Below, in pieces: positions 15,015-24,900 of a DNA stretch of 64,000 nucleotides (position 1 is the stretch's first letter; each line of letters opens with the position of its first letter). A program made the position numbers and the translations under genes. Below the pieces are notes generated by a model, which was not told where the DNA came from, searched no databases, and saw only the letters and a list, made by a program, of their open reading frames with translations. This DNA is from a virus. The DNA lies in the IMG/VR virus record IMGVR_UViG_3300026118_000019, positions 1 to 64,000 of that record; one strand, written 5' to 3'.

Positions 15015-15476
15015 ATGGCTCGTTATGGTTTCAAGGCAATCCGTGTAGGGTCGTCCACCTTGGACGTGGCGTCGATTACGACCGCAGCGGCGAGCCCCCG
15101 GCGTTTTCAGATTTTCGATTTCACTCTCGGGTCGGATGCCTCCCCCGCTGACAACGCGTTCCTGTGGGAAATCAGCACGCACACCGCGAAAGACTCGTCC
15201 GGCGCGAGCTTCGGGTCAGTGGTGACGGGCGTCGCGCTCGATTCGTCCGACACGATTGCCTCGACGGTCATCTGCCTCCAGAGTGCGGTGACCAACCTGG
15301 GCGCGGGCAGCACCATCTTCGGTGTGCCGCTGAACCAGCGCGCGAGTTTTCGCTGGGTCGCCTCGCCAGGGTCAGAGTTTGTCGCTCCGGCGACGGCGTG
15401 CAATGGGTTCGCCATTGCGACGCCGACGGCCAGCGCGGTGAACATCGAAGCCTATACCCTGGTCAACGAACTGTAA
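15015..15476 (+). CDS. Probable virion protein, 153 aa
   Basis: AAGGAG lies 7 nt before the ATG. The protein is rich in Ser, Thr, Ala and Val, with alternating strands (FQIFDFTLGSDASPADNAFLW). Aromatic residues are few, a composition typical of capsid-decoration or fibre proteins. No motif is identifiable. Its own leader, with motif and hairpin, suggests strong separate expression. Confidence 0.5.
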   Translation: MARYGFKAIRVGSSTLDVASITTAAASPRRFQIFDFTLGSDASPADNAFLWEISTHTAKDSSGASFGSVVTGVALDSSDTIASTVICLQSAVTNLGAGSTIFGVPLNQRASFRWVASPGSEFVAPATACNGFAIATPTASAVNIEAYTLVNEL

Positions 15477-15501
15477 GTGAACGCGCTCGAATGGATCTTT
15501 T

Positions 15502-15526
15502 CCACACTGGCGTTTGGCCAGTGTGG
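15502..15526 (+). other. Strong 10-bp intergenic hairpin
   Basis: CCACACTGGC (15502-15511) and GCCAGTGTGG (15517-15526) pair perfectly around GTTTG. No T-tract follows on either strand, so a simple intrinsic terminator is unlikely. It stands 20 bp before an AAGGAGA ribosome site and may protect or separate mRNA segments. Confidence 0.55.
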
Positions 15527-15546
15527 GCGCGACCGAAGGAGACCTG

Positions 15547-15969
15547 ATGCTGCGACAACTAGGCTCGACCAACGAACGGGGCGACCCGTCCCTCCGGAAG
15601 GCGGACGTCGACCCGTTCGATTCGATTTTTGTGGTCGAAATCTTCGGGCGCGGGCCGACGCAGGCGGCGGATGACGAAGCCTCGATGCCGGTGATTCACT
15701 CGATTTGGTGCAATCTCTCGGAAGCGCGGGTCGCCGCCGAACGGGCGCTCACCCAGGACTGGCCGTTCACCGCGTTGCGGAGCCGGGTCATGGAATATCA
15801 GACCAACGTGTTCCGGCCGCACATGGAACGGCACGGCTCGGACTATCAGCTACCGGTGGTGGTGTCTACCGAAGTGGAGAAGATGGCGCAGCTCACGTTG
15901 GAAATCAATCGGCTGCGGGCACAGCTGGGACAGATGGAAATTGCCGGAGCTGCAAGCGGTGTAGTTTGA
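15547..15969 (+). CDS. Unknown phage protein, 140 aa
   Basis: GAAGGAGA precedes ATG 15547 at normal distance; an upstream in-frame ATG at 15514 lies inside the hairpin region and is less likely. The protein has a mixed alpha-beta core and a C-terminal coiled coil (VEKMAQLTLEINRLRAQLGQM). The next gene begins at a TTG overlapping its stop. It is not recognised. Confidence 0.55.
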   Translation: MLRQLGSTNERGDPSLRKADVDPFDSIFVVEIFGRGPTQAADDEASMPVIHSIWCNLSEARVAAERALTQDWPFTALRSRVMEYQTNVFRPHMERHGSDYQLPVVVSTEVEKMAQLTLEINRLRAQLGQMEIAGAASGVV

Positions 15970-16289
15970 AACGCCAAGAGGGCTACGGCCGGTGGACAGA
16001 TCGCCAAACCGGGAAAACCCAAGGCGAGATGGACACGGTCAAATGCCGTCATTGTCAAACCACCGTGTTCGTGAAGCCCGGCACGGTGTGCACGACTTAT
16101 CTGATTCCCGACCGTCGACAACCTCCCGGCCACTATCTCGAAGAGCCTGGCGCGTGGTGCCCCCAGTGTAACGGACCGATTTGCTTGGTCTGTCACGACC
16201 AAGGCATCTGCACCCCGTTCATGCGGCTGATTGAGTTACAGGAATCCAAGCAAGCCTTAGTCGACCAGATTGCGAGACTGCGCCTATGA
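15966..16289 (+). CDS. Conserved phage zinc-ribbon protein, 107 aa
   Basis: TTG 15966 overlaps the preceding stop; ATG 16030 is an alternative start. Pairs CRHC, then CPQC and CLVC followed by a single Cys (QGIC), make at least one zinc site. The pattern TVFVKPGT...WCPQCNGPICLVC then PF near the end is common to a family of small phage proteins found near structural genes. The function is not known. The stop overlaps the next ATG. Confidence 0.6.
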   Translation: MKRQEGYGRWTDRQTGKTQGEMDTVKCRHCQTTVFVKPGTVCTTYLIPDRRQPPGHYLEEPGAWCPQCNGPICLVCHDQGICTPFMRLIELQESKQALVDQIARLRL

Positions 16290-17305
16290 GCCCCTACGAG
16301 ACTTATACCGACGAGGAAATCGTGGGCCACGCCCATGGCTTTACGGAGCCGGTGCTGCGCAGTCGGCGCATTGCGATTATCGGGCATGGGGCGTCGCATG
16401 TGGACGCCCCGTGGGACGACGCCACCGTTGAAAAGTGGACGCTGAACCATGGGCACGCCCTAAATCCCAAGTGGGATCGTCTCTTCGAATTGCACAACCG
16501 CTTTGTGGTGGCCAACGAAGACGCCCTGGCGACGAGCGACACGGCACCAATACCAGGACAGCCCGTGCGCAGCCTGCGTCACCTGGAGGTCTTGCGCGGA
16601 GAGAGCCACCGCCCGGTGTATGTCCGGGACGAAGGCATGGCGCTGCCGACGGCGGTGCGGTTTCCTATTAACGATCTGATTCAGCTCTACGGCGAACGAT
16701 GCGCCAAGCTCGCCAGACAGCCCTACTTTACGTCTCAGGTCAGCCTCATGGTCGGCTACGCCACGATGCTGTTGCTGAAATCCCGCGCGAATGAATGGCA
16801 ACCGGAGCACGAGGTGATTCTGTGCTACGGCGTGGACGTGCACCCGGACGACGCCTACTGGGACCAGCGGGCGTGCTTCGAGGCCATGTGCTATTTCGCC
16901 ATGGGGCGCGGCATCACGGTAGTCATGCCGGATACCTCCGCCGCGTTCAACGCCACGGCGATTTACGGCTACGAAGCGCCGGGGGAACAAGCCTTTGTCG
17001 CGCAGCTGCACCTGGTGCACGACGTCTACCGCCAGAAAAGCGAGAAATTAAAGCGGCGATTCAGTGAGGCTCGGACTGAAGAGCAGGCGCTCGCCAAGCG
17101 GATCGCCTGGCTCGAAGGGGCCATCCGGTTTGCACTGGACCCTGCGCGACCCAACCTCGACGCCGAGCTGACCCAGTTGCAAGACGAGCACGCGACGGTC
17201 GTGGCCAAGATGCAAACGCTGGCCGGTTGTCTCCAGCAATCCGACGAAGACCGGTCGATTCTCGGCCACGTGCTCAAAGGCGGTCGTTATCCGACGCATG
17301 TATGA
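16286..17305 (+). CDS. Rossmann-like phage protein, paralogue 2 of 3, with coiled coil
   Basis: The protein has 339 residues. After a 25-residue N-terminus it shows RRIAIIGHGASHVDAPWDDA, then KWTLNHGH and LFELHNRF, the same order of blocks as the proteins at 12471 and 26818. The C-terminal 95 residues form a coiled coil (EKLKRRFSEARTEEQALAKR). It is the longest of the three. A GVDVHPDD block matches the GIDMAQD block of paralogue 3. Confidence 0.6.
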   Translation: MSPYETYTDEEIVGHAHGFTEPVLRSRRIAIIGHGASHVDAPWDDATVEKWTLNHGHALNPKWDRLFELHNRFVVANEDALATSDTAPIPGQPVRSLRHLEVLRGESHRPVYVRDEGMALPTAVRFPINDLIQLYGERCAKLARQPYFTSQVSLMVGYATMLLLKSRANEWQPEHEVILCYGVDVHPDDAYWDQRACFEAMCYFAMGRGITVVMPDTSAAFNATAIYGYEAPGEQAFVAQLHLVHDVYRQKSEKLKRRFSEARTEEQALAKRIAWLEGAIRFALDPARPNLDAELTQLQDEHATVVAKMQTLAGCLQQSDEDRSILGHVLKGGRYPTHV

Positions 17306-17799
17306 GAGCTGCGACAGTGCCGAAATCTCGTGCAGGCCACGAGTGTCCAGCCGACCCGCTGCCAGCGTTGGAGACGTTGCTGGACCAGTATCAGTGGGTC
17401 ATCGAGGACTTACAGCGGCAGCTGTCAGCCATGCGCATCGAGCGCGACCTGGCCAGGCGGGACGCTCTCGCTGATGGGAAACCGGTCCAAGCCTGCCGGT
17501 GTGGCAACGTGCGGGTGGGACTCGAACGGATCTGCGCAGCGTGTCGAATCGAACATCAGAGAAAGTGGGCTGCCGACTCGCGCAAGAAGCGCGATGCGGA
17601 GCGCGCCGAAGCGAAGCGACTACCAGAGCGCATCTGTCGAGATTGCCCGACCTCGTTCGTGCCCAACACCAATCACATGGTGCTGTGCGACGCGTGTCGA
17701 CGGAATCATAAGTCGAAGTTGATTAAGGCAGGGAATCTTCGCGCGAGTGTGAAACGACAACAGCTCAAGTTGGCCAGCGGCAATACCGCCGCGCAATAA
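17302..17799 (+). CDS. Protein with two zinc fingers, 165 aa
   Basis: ATG 17302 overlaps the previous stop. After an N-terminal helix (LETLLDQYQWVIEDLQRQL) come CRCG and CAAC, then CRDC and CDAC. These are two four-Cys units separated by a basic helix (EHQRKWAADSRKKRDAERA). The arrangement resembles a duplicated HNH-like or treble-clef knuckle without visible catalytic His pairs. It may bind RNA or DNA. Confidence 0.6.
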   Translation: MRAATVPKSRAGHECPADPLPALETLLDQYQWVIEDLQRQLSAMRIERDLARRDALADGKPVQACRCGNVRVGLERICAACRIEHQRKWAADSRKKRDAERAEAKRLPERICRDCPTSFVPNTNHMVLCDACRRNHKSKLIKAGNLRASVKRQQLKLASGNTAAQ

Positions 17800-17809
17800 G
17801 AAAGACCCA

Positions 17810-19273
17810 ATGATTAAACACTCCGTGACTAGGACGGTTCTAGTCACCGTCATGGCGATGATGCTGACGTCTGTGGCGCTCGCTCAGGTGCCTGCCCCGT
17901 GGACGGCGCAGGATATCGGATCGCCCGCGCTGGCGGGCACGACCTCGCTGACGGCCGGAGCGTGGACGGTCACCGCTGCTGGAACCGATATTTGGGCCGG
18001 GTCGGACCAATTCCGGTTTATCTCCCAGCCGCTGGTCGGCGATGGCGAAATCATTGCGCGGGTGGATGGCCTGGTCAACACCAGCACCTTTGCTAAAGCC
18101 GGGGTCATGGTGAGGGGAAGCACCGCTGTCGGGGCGCAGAACGTGTTGGCGTATCTGAGCGGTGGTCAGGGCTTGATTTCCTCCCGCCGGACGGCTGTCA
18201 ACGGAGCTACCAGCAGCACCAGCAGCACTTTGGTCGCAGGCGTCGCCCCCCAGTGGGTGCGGATCACGCGCGTGGGCAATGTTTTCACGGCGTATTGGTC
18301 GACCAATGGAACGGCTTGGACGGTCCTGGCGGCGGCTCAGACGATTGCGATGCCCGCGAGTGCGTTAGCCGGGATGGCGGTGACGAGCCAAAACGCGAGC
18401 ATGTTGACCACCGCGATGTTCAGCAACGTCAGTGTGACACCCACAGTGGTTGGACCTAATCCGCCGACAGTGACGAGCCTGGCACCGACCAGTGGCGTGG
18501 TCGGGTCGTCGGTGGTGATTACCGGCACCAACTTCGGCACGACCAAGGGCACGAGCAGTGTGACGTTCAACGGGATACTGGCGAGCCCAACGGCCTGGAG
18601 CACGACCAGTATTGCGGTGGCGGTGCCTGTCGGGGCGCTGACGGGCAATGTGGTGGTCACCGTCGGCGGCATCCCAACGACCGGGCGACTGTTCACCGTG
18701 GTCCCCACGGCCCCAACTGGCGTGGTGATCACGGCCAGTTCCCAGTTGTTGTGGGACGAAATGGGTGCTGACATTACGACGTTGGGGAGCTACGTCTACA
18801 CCGCGTATGTCGACAGCATCAAAGGGCCGACGTTGCCTTCGACGTGCGCTGTCGTGAGCCCGACGCAGTTCACCTGCACATCCCCAGTTCCCCTGGCCAG
18901 CCTGGTGGTGGGCACGCACAACATCTGGGTGACCGCCACGAACAACGGCATCGAATCGTCGCCGTCGAACACGGTTGTCGCTACGGTGAACCCCGTAGCA
19001 ACCGTCACCACGGTCGTCATGACGGGCATTACCACGGCCGCCACCTTCACGGCGACGGTGACGAGCGGGATGGGCACTCCGACCGGCAGTGTGGTGTTCC
19101 GGGACAACGGCGCACCCTTATTGGCCATTCCGTTGAGCCCGTCGGGCACGGTGGTGTGGACGGTGATGAACGTCTCCCTCGGACCGCACGATTGGGACGC
19201 GGTGTATAGCGGCACCGGAGCATTTGCGGGCAGCACCGCGCCGGTGTTGCACACGGTTGTGACGATTCAGTAG
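17810..19273 (+). CDS. Secreted multi-domain beta protein (TIG and Ig-like) with signal peptide
   Basis: The protein has 487 residues. It starts with MIKHSVTRTVLVTVMAMMLT and ends the leader with VALAQ, a clear Sec signal peptide with cleavage near residue 26. Residues about 30-205 resemble a concanavalin-like domain (FAKAGVMVRGS). Residues about 215-305 form an IPT/TIG domain (PTVTSLAPTSGVVGSSVVIT). Residues about 395-487 look like a bacterial Ig-like domain (TGSVVFRDNGAP). Signal peptides are unusual on virion proteins, so this may be exported to the host envelope or be host-derived. Confidence 0.65.
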   Translation: MIKHSVTRTVLVTVMAMMLTSVALAQVPAPWTAQDIGSPALAGTTSLTAGAWTVTAAGTDIWAGSDQFRFISQPLVGDGEIIARVDGLVNTSTFAKAGVMVRGSTAVGAQNVLAYLSGGQGLISSRRTAVNGATSSTSSTLVAGVAPQWVRITRVGNVFTAYWSTNGTAWTVLAAAQTIAMPASALAGMAVTSQNASMLTTAMFSNVSVTPTVVGPNPPTVTSLAPTSGVVGSSVVITGTNFGTTKGTSSVTFNGILASPTAWSTTSIAVAVPVGALTGNVVVTVGGIPTTGRLFTVVPTAPTGVVITASSQLLWDEMGADITTLGSYVYTAYVDSIKGPTLPSTCAVVSPTQFTCTSPVPLASLVVGTHNIWVTATNNGIESSPSNTVVATVNPVATVTTVVMTGITTAATFTATVTSGMGTPTGSVVFRDNGAPLLAIPLSPSGTVVWTVMNVSLGPHDWDAVYSGTGAFAGSTAPVLHTVVTIQ

Positions 19274-19281
19274 GAGGCTCA

Positions 19282-19890
19282 ATGGCATTTCGCATTTACG
19301 TCGTGCCGATGATTGTCGATATCAAAGGCGCGCGACGTCCTAAATATTTTCAGGATGGCACCATTCCGAGCCCGCCTAATGGGTTCGGCGTGATTTACTA
19401 CGCGGCCGAGCCGTGGGCGCTTGTCGGCGCAGACCTCCCACCGGCCGATGACGCCACGATTGCTGGGCAAGCTGACGTCGAGGCGCTGCCGGTCGATTTG
19501 TCGCCGCACCTGACGGGCGGACAAGTCACCGGGACGCGCGCATTTCTCGAAGCTGCGAGTATCCCAGCCGGGTGGGTAACGACAGCCGACACGTGGGCGA
19601 GCGTCGTGCGCGGGGTAGCGGGCATGTTCCTATTCCTGCAACGCTACGAAGGCATCTACAGCATTGCGAATAACGGGGCTGCGCCATCCATCTTCTTGGG
19701 TGGCGTGACACTCGATTCCACGTTTGGATCGTTGCCAGCGTTAGTCCAGGCGTCGATGCTCGCCACCGCGACCGACCAAAACATTCCGACGTCTGGTCTC
19801 GCGGCCGGAACCACCTTACGTGTCATTTGGCGCTACGTAGCGGATTTTTACTCGTCGGTGCCGATTGTTATTGCCGGAGTTTCTATCTAA
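19282..19890 (+). CDS. Unknown, probable virion protein, 202 aa
   Basis: GTAGGAGG lies 6 nt before the ATG. The sequence MAFRIYVVPMIVDIKGARRPKYF begins with a strand-rich segment and continues with a globular alpha-beta region. It lies among fibre-like genes and probably forms part of the particle. No family is recognised. Confidence 0.5.
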   Translation: MAFRIYVVPMIVDIKGARRPKYFQDGTIPSPPNGFGVIYYAAEPWALVGADLPPADDATIAGQADVEALPVDLSPHLTGGQVTGTRAFLEAASIPAGWVTTADTWASVVRGVAGMFLFLQRYEGIYSIANNGAAPSIFLGGVTLDSTFGSLPALVQASMLATATDQNIPTSGLAAGTTLRVIWRYVADFYSSVPIVIAGVSI

Positions 19891-20532
19891 ATGAGCGAAA
19901 TCGTTACAGATAATTTCACCCGCGCCGACGCCGCGAACCTTGGTGCAAATTGGACGCTGGTTACGGGACTGACGAATTTCACCATTCTCACAAATAAGGG
20001 TGGCACGTCAGCTACCAACGCAACGTTCGGAGGCCGCTTCACGGGCGCGGGATGGACGGGCGGCAATGACCACTATGTGGAAGTCACGGTCACGGCCAAC
20101 CTCTCCGGTAGTGACGGTGGCCCCGCATGTCGCATTCAATCCGGCGCAGATAGCGGCTACATGTTCGACATCAACTTCGCCGACACTGTGGCACTTGGCT
20201 CGTCGCAGACCATTGAGACTTACAGCGTATCCGGGGGCGTGCCCTCCCTCATTCTGGCAGGCACCAACATGGTCATCGCGGCGAACGACGTGTTGCGCCT
20301 GGAGGCGAATGGCAACCAGATCGGCGCATTGGTCAACGGCGTGCAGAAGGTCACGGCGACCACGAACAGCGCCTTTAGTAGCGGGAGCCCTGGTATCCGG
20401 TGGTTTCAGGGTGCATCTGTCAATCACGGCACCGAGTTCTCGCTATTCGCAGCGGGCGATTTTGCGGCAGCTGTCGTTGTCGTTATCCCACCTCCCGTTG
20501 GCTTCGACCTCGCACCGCAGCAGAGGGTCTAA
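19891..20532 (+). CDS. Concanavalin-like virion protein, 213 aa
   Basis: The ATG follows directly on the previous stop. The sequence TDNFTRADAANLGANWTL, then VTANLSGSDGGPACRIQS and VLRLEANGNQIGALVNG, matches the jelly-roll (LamG/DUF1080-like) pattern. In this fold carbohydrates or surface ligands are bound. A hydrophobic Val run and a Pro stretch end the protein. It is probably a fibre or decoration protein. Confidence 0.55.
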   Translation: MSEIVTDNFTRADAANLGANWTLVTGLTNFTILTNKGGTSATNATFGGRFTGAGWTGGNDHYVEVTVTANLSGSDGGPACRIQSGADSGYMFDINFADTVALGSSQTIETYSVSGGVPSLILAGTNMVIAANDVLRLEANGNQIGALVNGVQKVTATTNSAFSSGSPGIRWFQGASVNHGTEFSLFAAGDFAAAVVVVIPPPVGFDLAPQQRV

Positions 20533-20536
20533 AATC

Positions 20537-21922
20537 ATGCTCAATCTTGAATTGACCACCGATAAACTTCAGCTGACCACCTCATCGTCTGCGAACATCG
20601 ACGTGCATGCGTCGTTTGCAGACGTGAATCAGTCGACGCTCGATACCAGTGGCGTGAAGAAACAGAACACGGCCATCACGACGGCGACGACCACAGATAT
20701 CGTCGCCGTGCCTGGTGCCACCACGACGCGCAACGTCAAATTTCTGTCGATTCGCAATAAGCACGCCAGTCTCACGTGCGACGTTACGCCGATTTTCGAT
20801 GCGAACGGCACGGACTACGAATTAATCAAAGTCTCGCTGCTCGCGGGCGAAGAGCTGACCTTTCGTGAAGGGATTTGGTTTCACTACTCGGCAACCGGTG
20901 GCGTGTATTCCTCGGTGCCGGTGCAGCCAGTCGACGTGCAAGTGTTCACCGCCAGTGGCTCGAACACCTGGACGAAGCCAACCTCGTTTACCCCAAAGGT
21001 CGTCGTCGCCAAGTTGTGGGGCGGTGGGGGCGGTGGCGGAGCCGGAGCCTCATTGGCAACGGCGGTTGTCGCCAAAGGTGGTGGTGGCGGCGGGGGCGGT
21101 TGCTTCGTGCGCGAGAGTTACAACGCTGCTGATTTGGGCGGGACTGTTACTGTGACTATCGGCACGGCTGGCACGGCGGGTGCGGCCGGTGTGGCGGGCG
21201 CGGCAGGTGGTGATGGTGGCGTCGGTGGCACCACGTCATTCGGGGTCCATGCGATTGCCTTCGGCGGTGGTGGTGGGCGCGGTGGCGCAATTTCCGCGCT
21301 GGCGACCGGCGGCGGCGGTGGCGGTGGGAATGGTGCGGCCGGTGCTACGGCTGCTGCGGCCCTCGGCGGGGTGGGTGGTCAGCCGTGGCAGAACAATACC
21401 GCACCAACAGACGGCACGATGGGTGGGGGTGGCGCGATTGGCAGTATCGTGCAGCTCGCTGGAGCCATTGGTCGATTTTGTGGTGAATACGGTGGTGGCG
21501 GTGGTGGCGGTTCAGCCGCGACACCAAGCGCGACCCGAACAGATGGCGGCTCGTCGATTTTCGGCGGCGGTGGCGGCGGCTCAGGCGGCGGTCATACGGC
21601 GACTCCAACTTCGACGGTCGCTGGACAAGGCGGTGCGTCGAATAGCTACACAGGTGGTGGTGGTGGCACTGCTGGGACCGATGGTGGAGCCGGTGCGCCC
21701 GGTGGCCTTGGTGGCACAGGTGCGGCGGGTGATTCGACGAAAGGCGGAGCCGGGGGCGGTGGCGGCGGCGCGACGACGCAAGCAGCAGCGGCTGGTGGCG
21801 CTGGCGGGCCTGGTGGACGCGGCGGCGGCGGCGGTGGCGGCGGTGGTGTGGGACAAAACGCTGGGCTCGGCGGCGCAGGTGGCGTCGGTGGCTTGGGCTA
21901 TGCCGTTGTGATGACCTGGTAA
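20537..21922 (+). CDS. Glycine-rich tail or adhesin protein, 461 aa
   Basis: The frame is open from 20000, but ATG 20537 after the previous stop gives the sensible N-terminus MLNLELTTDKLQLT. Residues 1-140 form a compact beta domain (VKFLSIRNKHASLTCDV). A FTASGSNTWTKP segment then starts a Gly-rich half, residues about 155-461, with many runs of 4 to 8 Gly separated by Ala, Thr or Val. The FTxSGSNTWTKP entry is typical of phage fibre domains, and Gly-run architecture recalls polyglycine-II adhesin tips. Host binding is likely. Confidence 0.6.
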   Translation: MLNLELTTDKLQLTTSSSANIDVHASFADVNQSTLDTSGVKKQNTAITTATTTDIVAVPGATTTRNVKFLSIRNKHASLTCDVTPIFDANGTDYELIKVSLLAGEELTFREGIWFHYSATGGVYSSVPVQPVDVQVFTASGSNTWTKPTSFTPKVVVAKLWGGGGGGGAGASLATAVVAKGGGGGGGGCFVRESYNAADLGGTVTVTIGTAGTAGAAGVAGAAGGDGGVGGTTSFGVHAIAFGGGGGRGGAISALATGGGGGGGNGAAGATAAAALGGVGGQPWQNNTAPTDGTMGGGGAIGSIVQLAGAIGRFCGEYGGGGGGGSAATPSATRTDGGSSIFGGGGGGSGGGHTATPTSTVAGQGGASNSYTGGGGGTAGTDGGAGAPGGLGGTGAAGDSTKGGAGGGGGGATTQAAAAGGAGGPGGRGGGGGGGGGVGQNAGLGGAGGVGGLGYAVVMTW

Positions 21923-21925
21923 TAG

Positions 21926-24900
21926 ATGGCGACTGACGGTCTCTTTGACCCGGAGATAGATAAGCGCGGAGTCTTTGACCCCGAGCACAACCGTGGCGGT
22001 CTGTTCGATCCTGAACTGATCAAAACGAGCAGCGGAGTTGTGCTCACTCCGCTGACGTGGTTGGGCACGTATGCCGACCTGATTCCGACCCCGCGTCGTG
22101 TGGCCTGGTCCCAGGCGTTTGCGATGGGGCAACCATTCGCCGACGTCACCTCAAAGACCTTCTCCTGGAAAGCCGCGTATCCTGACACAGCGCCAGGCGC
22201 GCGGCGACCTCCTGAATTTCCTGCTTACACCTCTGGGTCTCGACTCGACATGCTGACGGCAAAAACGTTGGCCTGGCAAGCGAAGTATCCCGACCAGATG
22301 ATGGTCCCACGCATTCCCGCCTGGTTCAAAGCGCTCGGGTCGTTCGGCGTGCCGTTCAACGAAGTCACGGCGAAGACGTTATCGTGGCAGGCCGAGTATC
22401 CGGACGCGGTGCGTCTCCCCGCATTTCCACATCCGCCGTCTTACACAGCTCCGGTGACCACACCGACCGCTGGATTCGACCCGAGTATCAGCACGTTTCA
22501 ATGGGAATACCAAGACGTGCTCGCGGCCCGCGTGCCGACACAGTCGCCATCGATCTTCAGTCCGGTCACGGTCACGCAAATTCCCACGTGGTTTCAGCCG
22601 CTGTTCGTAGACCTGGCTCCTGGGCCACGTCCAGCGTTGCCCGGATGGTTGACGCAGGCGCTCGCGCCGAGTTATCCGATTCCGTCGCTGCCAGGATGGC
22701 TGGCAAACTATGTGGACACCGCACCAAAAGCGCGGACCCCTCTGGAGTCGTGGCCTGCATTTGTTACGGGCTCCACGTCGTCTAGCTTGCCTGTGGCAGC
22801 GTTGGCGTGGGCAGCGAAATATCCTGATTCGGCACGGGCGGCGCGCACACCAGTGGAGGCATGGCCCGCGTGGGTGACGGGTGCGACGTCGTCCACGTTC
22901 ACCGTGCCTGCGGTGTCGTGGGCTGCCAAATACGCTGACAGTGCTCGCGCGGCGCGCACGCCGATTGAGTCGTGGCCGTCGTTTGCGGCACTCCATCCTC
23001 AGCCGATTTCCATTACGTTGGACCAGTTTGCGTGGCGCGGGAGTTATCCCGACAAGTTCACGTATTTGCGTCCGCCAGATTTGCCCGCGTGGGCGACCGG
23101 TGCCACGTCTTCAACCTTCACCGTGCCGTCACGGTCGTGGGCCGGGGTGTATGCCGACAAGATCGACGCAGCTCCGCGTGTGTGGGTGCCACCGTTTACG
23201 GCGTTGGATGCGTTTCCTCGGACCGAAATGACTCCGCTGTCCTGGCGTGGACAGTATGCGGATTGGGTGGACCGGCTACGCGCGATGCCGTTGAGCGAAG
23301 CACGGGCTCCGTTCGCGCCCACCAACCCGGTGACGGCACTCTCATGGAAAGGGATCTACGCGGACCGCGCGCCAGGTGCGCGACCGTTGGCCGATTGGCA
23401 GACGCTCGCGTTCTATCCGGTGCCATTCGCCCAGCCGCTGAATACCTTCGGGTGGCGCGGCAGTTATCCGGACTGGTTCCAATATCTGCGGCCTGCGGAG
23501 TTCCCGGCATGGACGACCGGGGCGTTGTCTCCGGCGCTGCCGGTGCCACGTCCGTTGGCCTGGCAGCCGCTGTATCCCTCGCGCGTGGACGTGGCCAAGG
23601 GTGTGGTCGCCCCACCGTTCCTGGCGCTGGACGCCTTCCCACGGCCGGGGCTCATCCCGTTGTCCTGGCAGGGGGTCTACGCCGACAAGGTCGACAGACT
23701 GTCTCTGCCGATGTTTGGCTGGACGGCGAGCCCGAGCAGTCTGCTGCTGCCGTCGCCGATGTTGGCTTGGCAGGGGGTCTACCCGGAACGGGTGTGGCCG
23801 AAGGCACGGTTGCTGGACGCCCTTCAGCGCTTCTGGCAGTCGAGCACGTCGGTGGTCAACCCGGTGCCGTCGCGCGCGTGGGCTGGGGTCTATCCAGATC
23901 GCATCGTCTTGTCAAGGGCGCGGTTGCTCGACGGGAGCCAGAAATTCTGGACCTACTCGACGAGCAGCATTTACCCAGTTCCGCTTGTCTCGTGGCGGGG
24001 ATTCTATCCGTCGGGGTTCCCACATCCGGTGCTGGCGTCGATTCCGATGTTGTTCGCCGCACCCTACATATCGGACCCTGGCGCGTCTATCGACTCGTTC
24101 CCGCCGACCGTCTTCTATGGGCCGGAACTGATTCGGTTCATGTCGCAGTTGGCCTTGCAGCCCAGGACGACTCTGGAAACGATTGCGTTCCCGTCGATCA
24201 CGTCGGACACGACCACACAGCCATCGTTTGGCCCGCGCCTGCTATTGACGCTGCCGCCAGACGCCCCGTCCTTCGAGGCTGTCGTGACAAATGGTGCAAG
24301 TTCCTTGTGGCGTCTTGATGAATCGGCCGGGCCAACCATACGGGATAGCATTGACACGCGTCCAGGCGTTGTGGCGGGCAACGTCATCTTTAATCAGCCT
24401 GGGCTGATTGGACCTCTCAGCCGGGCGATTTCCTTGGACGGATTAGATACCAGCGGACCGCCACGTATCCTTGTGTCCAATGGAACCATTGGGGGGCTAA
24501 GCGCACTCTCGCTTGAAGCATGGATTAAACCGTCGACTGTTAGTCCATCAGATTATCCAAACACCAACAAGTTGATTATCGGTTATTGGTCCGATAGCTT
24601 CTTGAAGATCCAAGTGAACAGCGCGACCACCAGATTTTTTGTCGCTCGAATTGCGACAACAGGGGGCGTCTTCGTCGCCGTGTCTGGCTCACCACAAGCG
24701 AACACGATTTATCACCTTGTGATGACATACGATGGCCAGAACCTCGTTCTATATATCGATGGTGTTGAAACGGCTCGCACGCCAGCGACAGGACTCTTAA
24801 TTGCAACGGGCGGACAGAGTTTCTCGCTCGGAGGCATCCCGACGTTTGGTTTTGCCGGTCTGTTGGGTCCGTGCGCGAGATATGAGACAGCACTGACCGC

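Noticed and set aside
15502-15526. Intrinsic terminator at the 10-bp hairpin
   Set aside because: Neither strand has a T-tract after the stem, so I list it as a hairpin of unknown role.
22972-24318. Open frame of 448 codons inside the giant repeat gene
   Set aside because: It lies in another frame of a GC-rich repeat region; the main frame has the conserved W-x-G-x-Y-P-D pattern and LamG domains.
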